Shown piece after piece: positions 14,767-18,546 of a DNA stretch of 18,546 bases; position 1 is the first letter of the stretch; each line of letters begins with the position of its first letter. The DNA is taken from positions 1 to 18,546 of the forward strand of contig JAGGYO010000146.1 of NCBI GenBank assembly GCA_021162505.1, in the 5' to 3' direction. The DNA comes from a bacterium. Its GTDB lineage: Bacteria > AUK180. The notes beneath the pieces were generated by a model, which had not been told where the DNA came from, searched no databases, and saw only the letters and a program-made list of their open reading frames with translations. The position numbers and the translations under genes are program-made.

Positions 14767-17700
14767 ATGAAATCGCTGAGATTAATTTTGGTATTTAGTT
14801 TTATTATGCTTATTTCTTTGAGTATTTTTGCTAATAATTATACTGTTATAAATTCGAGTGATTCCGGTGGAGGCTCGTTGAGAGAGGCTATCACAAGTGC
14901 AAATTCAAATGTCGGACCTGATACGATTGTTTTTACTATGACAGGTACAATTCAACCGACCAGTGCTTTACCGACACTTAGTGATACGACAGGCGGAACG
15001 ATAATATTTGCCGGTTTAAATCATGATGTGGAAATAGACGGCAGTCTTGTATCAAATGTTTCGGGCATTACAATAAGTTCTGCTAATAATGTTATTTCGG
15101 GAATGGTTATAAATAGTTTCGGCGGTCTTCTGGGTGCAAGGCCATCAAGTATTACCATTACCGGTGCAGCTGCAACAGGTAATATCATTACGAATAATTA
15201 TTTAGGAACGGATACTTCTGGTACTATTGACAAGGGCAATGTTTATTCCAGTATCCGTATTGTTAGCGGTGCCTCAGGGAATACAATCGGCGGTGCTATT
15301 GCCGGTATGGGAAATGTGATATCCGGAAGCTTTATAAATATTGTTTTGCAAAATACAGACGGTAATTATATTTTAGGGAATAAGATAGGTACCGATGTCA
15401 ACGGAACATCTTCCCTGGGTGCTGATGCTGTTGGAATAAGTTTATTTTCTTCTAATTCAAATATTATCGGAGGGATTACGGATACTGAAAGAAATATCAT
15501 TTCAGGCAATAGTGGCAATGGTGTTGAGATATCAAACTCCCATGATAATGTAGTATCAGGAAATTATATTGGTACAGATATAAACGGTACCTCATCATTG
15601 GGAAATTCCGGTCATGGCGTTCTATTAACCGCTGCATCCTATAATAATACCCTAGAGAATAATGTAATATCGGGTAATATTCAGACGGGTGTTGCTATTT
15701 CCGGAAGCGATGGTGTTGATTATAATACTATAATTGGAAATTTTATTGGAACAGATAAGAACGGTACTTCCGCTCTTGGAAATAGTTATGGTATGATTAT
15801 TTCAAATGGTGCGAAATCAAATACAATCGGTGGGACAATTGCCGGTGCAAGAAATATAATATCAGGGAACAATTTTTCTGGGGTATATATTTACGGTAAT
15901 GGAACGAATAGTAATATAGTTTTAGGAAATTACATCGGAACAGATGTGAACGGCACAGCAGACCTAGGTAATGCATGGCACGGTGTATATATCTCTAATG
16001 TTGCGAAATCAAATACAATCGGTGGGACAATTGCCGGTGCAAGAAATATTATCTCCGGCAATAATTCTCATGGTGTTTTGATCACCGGAACTGGTACGGA
16101 TAACAATGTTGTTCTTGGCAATTATATCGGTACGGATGTAAATGGCACAGCAGATTTAGGTAATTCAAATGATGGTGTATACATTACAAGTGGTGCTCAA
16201 TCGAATACAATTGGAGGTATAGTTGCTGGTGCAAGAAATATCATATCCGGCAATAATAACATTGGCGTACTGGTAAGTGATAGTGATAATAATACAGTTC
16301 TTGGTAATTATATTGGAACCGATGTAACTGGGACCATTGATATAGCTAATCTAAATGGGGGGATAGTCATTAGGGGTGGTGCTCAATCAAATACCGTTGG
16401 GGGTACTGTCGCAGGTGCTAGAAATATTATTTCAGGAAATAATACATGTGGTGTAGCAATCTTGAGTAGTGGAACGGATAATAATAAGGTCCTCGGCAAT
16501 TACATAGGTACGGATGTGAATGGAACTAGTTACCTGGGAAATTCAGCATATGGTATAGAAATAAGTAATGGTGCCCAATCAAATACTATTGGTGGTACCA
16601 TTGCAGGTGTAAGAAATATAATATCCGGTAATAACAATAATGGTGTCTATATTACTGACAGTGGTACTGATAACAATGTTGTTCTTGGCAATTATATAGG
16701 AACTGATGTAAGTGGTACTCTTGGTTTGGGTAATTCATCAAGTGGTATATACATCCAAGATGGTGCTCAATCAAATACAATTGGTGGAACAATCGCAGGT
16801 GCAAAAAATGTTATATCCGGTAATACCAATTATGGTGTATATCTAGGTGGCAGTGGCACGGATAATAATGTGATCCTTGGTAATTATATTGGAACCGATG
16901 TAACCGGTACTGTCGATCTGGGTAATACCTGGTCTGGAATACAATTATTTACCGGTTCTAAGTCGACTATCATCGGTGGGACCATTGCCGGCGCAAGAAA
17001 TATCATTTCAGGCAATAACGGTGGCATTAATATTTATGGTACCGGCACAGACAATAATCAGATCCGTGGTAATTATATTGGGACTGATGTAAGCGGTACA
17101 GCTGATCTCGGAAATTCGAATTACGGCGTATATATTACAGGGAATCCCAAGTTTAATATGGTCGGTGGTACAATGGCAGGATCAGGAAATGTTATATCTG
17201 GTAACGATGAAGGTATTATAATCAGAGGCACGAATTCAATGGATAACCAGGTATTTGGTAATTACATAGGCACCGCTGCGGACGGAACCGGCAATTTGGG
17301 TAATTCTCAGAACGGTGTATATATTTATGGAGGAGCTCATTCAAATACAATTGGCGGAACAATTTCAGGTATGGCAAATATAATTGCTTTCAGCGGTTGG
17401 GACGGCGTATATGTCGCGGATAATGCTACCGATAATAACAGGATTTCCGGCAACTCAATATTTTCAAATACCGGATTGGGGATTGACCTTGCAGCAAATG
17501 GTGTCACACCGAATGATGCCGGTGACAATGATACCGGCCCGAATGAGAATTTGAACTTTCCTGTAATAACGGATATTGTTCAAACGGGAATCGATACTTA
17601 TACGATCAATGGAACTGCTGCCGCAAGTATTGAAGTTGAACTTTACATCGTCAATAATTCAACTGCCGGTGTGACGGCTGACCCAACAGGTTATGGTGAA

Positions 17701-18546
17701 GGGTATGAATACTATACAACTTTGATTACCGATGGTAGCGGGAACTTTTCATTGCCGGGGATGAATCTATCATCTGGTGATATATTTAGCTCTCTTGCAA
17801 TTGACGGTTCAGGAAATACTTCGGAATTTAGTAAAAATAAAGCAATTTCATCAAATACCGTAACTATCTCAATTAACGATGACGCACCTGTTTCTCAAAT
17901 GCAAGGAGCAGCAGATGTTTTAATGTCAAATTTCACACTATCAGCGGATGCGGATAATGCCATCTGGACGAATATCAAGGTTGAAGGTAATGGGACAAAT
18001 ATTGACACGGATATTAGTTCTATTGAAATATATAAAGATAACGGAAACGGTATCTTTTCTTCGGCAGAGGATACACCGCTTGGAAACGGAATATTTGCAT
18101 CCGGTATTTCAAACATTGATATAACTGACCAAAATATTACTGCAACCACCTCTTTGTACTTTATTGCTATTGATCTTAATTCAAATGGAAGCATTGGAAA
18201 TACATTTGATATAAGTATATCGGATAGTTCAAATTTTAGCATTTTAGTACCTGATACAATGGCGAATTTTTCACCATTTACATCCGGTTCAGTCCTTATA
18301 ACAGATGGTCCTGATCCAATTACGGTTCTACCGGCTGATCACGCAGTAACTACAACAAAAGCCGGTATAAAAGACCAATTATTTGAAAAACTTACATTCA
18401 ATACATTAAAGGAAACGGCAACGCTATCCGTAATAAAAACCGATTTAATTGGAACAGGTGATGATAATGATATAACTGATGTGAAAATATATCTTGATAA
18501 CGGTGATGACAGTTTTTCCGTTGCCGACGATACATTGATAGGAACA
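14767..18546 (+). CDS. Giant secreted parallel beta-helix repeat protein (3' end outside window)
   Basis: The frame is open from ATG 14767 to the window end: at least 1260 residues, with no stop, so C-terminally incomplete here. A signal peptide (cleavage likely after Ala22) is followed by SGGGSLREAITSAN (33-46), the start motif of CSLREA-type beta-helix proteins with Gly/Ser where that motif has Cys. Residues about 143-894 hold 12 repeats of 59-64 residues with core GNYIGTDxxGT...GVYI...SNTIGGTIAGARNIISGNN. A cap follows (GLGIDLAANGVTPNDAGDND, then NLNFPVIT), then a GNTSEFS-ended beta domain typical of these proteins. Two tandem domains with acidic loops (DNGNGIFSSAEDT from 1091; DNGDDSFSVADDT from 1244) could bind calcium. 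It is likely a surface or secreted adhesin-like or glycan-interacting protein; no enzyme active site is identified. The cell-attachment signal, if any, lies beyond the window. Confidence 0.88.
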   Translation, partial: MKSLRLILVFSFIMLISLSIFANNYTVINSSDSGGGSLREAITSANSNVGPDTIVFTMTGTIQPTSALPTLSDTTGGTIIFAGLNHDVEIDGSLVSNVSGITISSANNVISGMVINSFGGLLGARPSSITITGAAATGNIITNNYLGTDTSGTIDKGNVYSSIRIVSGASGNTIGGAIAGMGNVISGSFINIVLQNTDGNYILGNKIGTDVNGTSSLGADAVGISLFSSNSNIIGGITDTERNIISGNSGNGVEISNSHDNVVSGNYIGTDINGTSSLGNSGHGVLLTAASYNNTLENNVISGNIQTGVAISGSDGVDYNTIIGNFIGTDKNGTSALGNSYGMIISNGAKSNTIGGTIAGARNIISGNNFSGVYIYGNGTNSNIVLGNYIGTDVNGTADLGNAWHGVYISNVAKSNTIGGTIAGARNIISGNNSHGVLITGTGTDNNVVLGNYIGTDVNGTADLGNSNDGVYITSGAQSNTIGGIVAGARNIISGNNNIGVLVSDSDNNTVLGNYIGTDVTGTIDIANLNGGIVIRGGAQSNTVGGTVAGARNIISGNNTCGVAILSSGTDNNKVLGNYIGTDVNGTSYLGNSAYGIEISNGAQSNTIGGTIAGVRNIISGNNNNGVYITDSGTDNNVVLGNYIGTDVSGTLGLGNSSSGIYIQDGAQSNTIGGTIAGAKNVISGNTNYGVYLGGSGTDNNVILGNYIGTDVTGTVDLGNTWSGIQLFTGSKSTIIGGTIAGARNIISGNNGGINIYGTGTDNNQIRGNYIGTDVSGTADLGNSNYGVYITGNPKFNMVGGTMAGSGNVISGNDEGIIIRGTNSMDNQVFGNYIGTAADGTGNLGNSQNGVYIYGGAHSNTIGGTISGMANIIAFSGWDGVYVADNATDNNRISGNSIFSNTGLGIDLAANGVTPNDAGDNDTGPNENLNFPVITDIVQTGIDTYTINGTAAASIEVELYIVNNSTAGVTADPTGYGEGYEYYTTLITDGSGNFSLPGMNLSSGDIFSSLAIDGSGNTSEFSKNKAISSNTVTISINDDAPVSQMQGAADVLMSNFTLSADADNAIWTNIKVEGNGTNIDTDISSIEIYKDNGNGIFSSAEDTPLGNGIFASGISNIDITDQNITATTSLYFIAIDLNSNGSIGNTFDISISDSSNFSILVPDTMANFSPFTSGSVLITDGPDPITVLPADHAVTTTKAGIKDQLFEKLTFNTLKETATLSVIKTDLIGTGDDNDITDVKIYLDNGDDSFSVADDTLIGT
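15193..17448 (+). repeat. Twelve in-frame tandem repeats, mostly 192 bp
   Basis: Anchoring on the GN(Y/K/F)IGTD codons, units begin at 15193, 15376, 15559, 15736, 15925, 16117, 16303, 16495, 16687, 16879, 17068 and 17257, with the next GN at 17449. Spacings are 177-192 bp, all multiples of three, with 192 most common. The first units are the most diverged and the middle units most alike. Exact DNA matches persist between units, for example 47 bp shared by 15811-15857 and 16003-16049. Confidence 0.92.

Noticed and set aside
15193..17448. A CRISPR-like array suggested by regular spacing.
   Set aside because: The units are in-frame coding repeats of about 192 bp with diverged sequence throughout, not short identical repeats with unique spacers.
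17337..18242. Antisense open frames (63 and 115 codons) opposite the beta-helix gene.
   Set aside because: They mirror the coding frame of the large repeat protein, show no domain or ribosome binding site, and the plus-strand protein is clearly real. Other antisense frames across the window are rejected for the same reason.

Overview
The window is AT-rich (strikingly so in third codon positions and intergenic DNA) and densely coded. It looks like a chromosomal segment of a free-living, probably uncultivated, Gram-negative-type (diderm) bacterium. The evidence is a set of exported and lipidated envelope proteins, a large membrane-anchored AsmA-like protein (a class tied to two-membrane envelopes), S-layer homology domains and a type IV pilus retraction ATPase. 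I cannot assign a phylum from sequence alone.

Layout. (1) Positions 1-327 hold no gene. A perfect 21-bp inverted repeat (1-21 and 133-153) brackets a very AT-rich 111-bp core, followed by a leader with a weak candidate promoter. (2) Positions 328-7326 form a plus-strand, five-gene envelope operon: an exported LPP20-family protein, a TPR/S-layer-homology lipoprotein, a lipoprotein with an N-terminal FlgT/LPP20-like domain, an exported FecR-domain protein, and a 907-residue AsmA-like protein. Gaps are 18 bp or less, with one 4-bp overlap. (3) A minus-strand MFS transporter (8472-7279) overlaps the end of the AsmA-like gene tail to tail by 48 bp. (4) A short divergent promoter region (8473-8560) separates it from a second tight plus-strand operon, 8561-14551: PilT/PilU ATPase, PcrA/UvrD helicase, PAP2-family membrane phosphatase and MnmG tRNA-modifying flavoprotein. 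(5) A 215-bp intergenic region carries a good promoter and then a very large secreted protein begins at 14767. It runs open past the window end (at least 1260 residues) and is built from 12 roughly 64-residue parallel beta-helix repeats, followed by tandem domains with acidic, calcium-loop-like motifs.

How the parts fit. The first operon encodes only exported or membrane-tethered proteins and plausibly acts as one envelope module; two of its members share a recognisable common domain. PilT/PilU would power pilus retraction, but no other pilus genes are in view. PcrA, PAP2 and MnmG are housekeeping or lipid-metabolism genes apparently co-transcribed with it. The terminal beta-helix protein is a secreted surface repeat protein whose repeats show signs of recent internal duplication. 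No tRNA, rRNA, CRISPR array, transposase or convincing intrinsic terminator was found.

No clearly new defence or catalytic system is visible. The least explained items are the five-gene envelope operon, the 5' inverted repeat and the beta-helix repeat protein.
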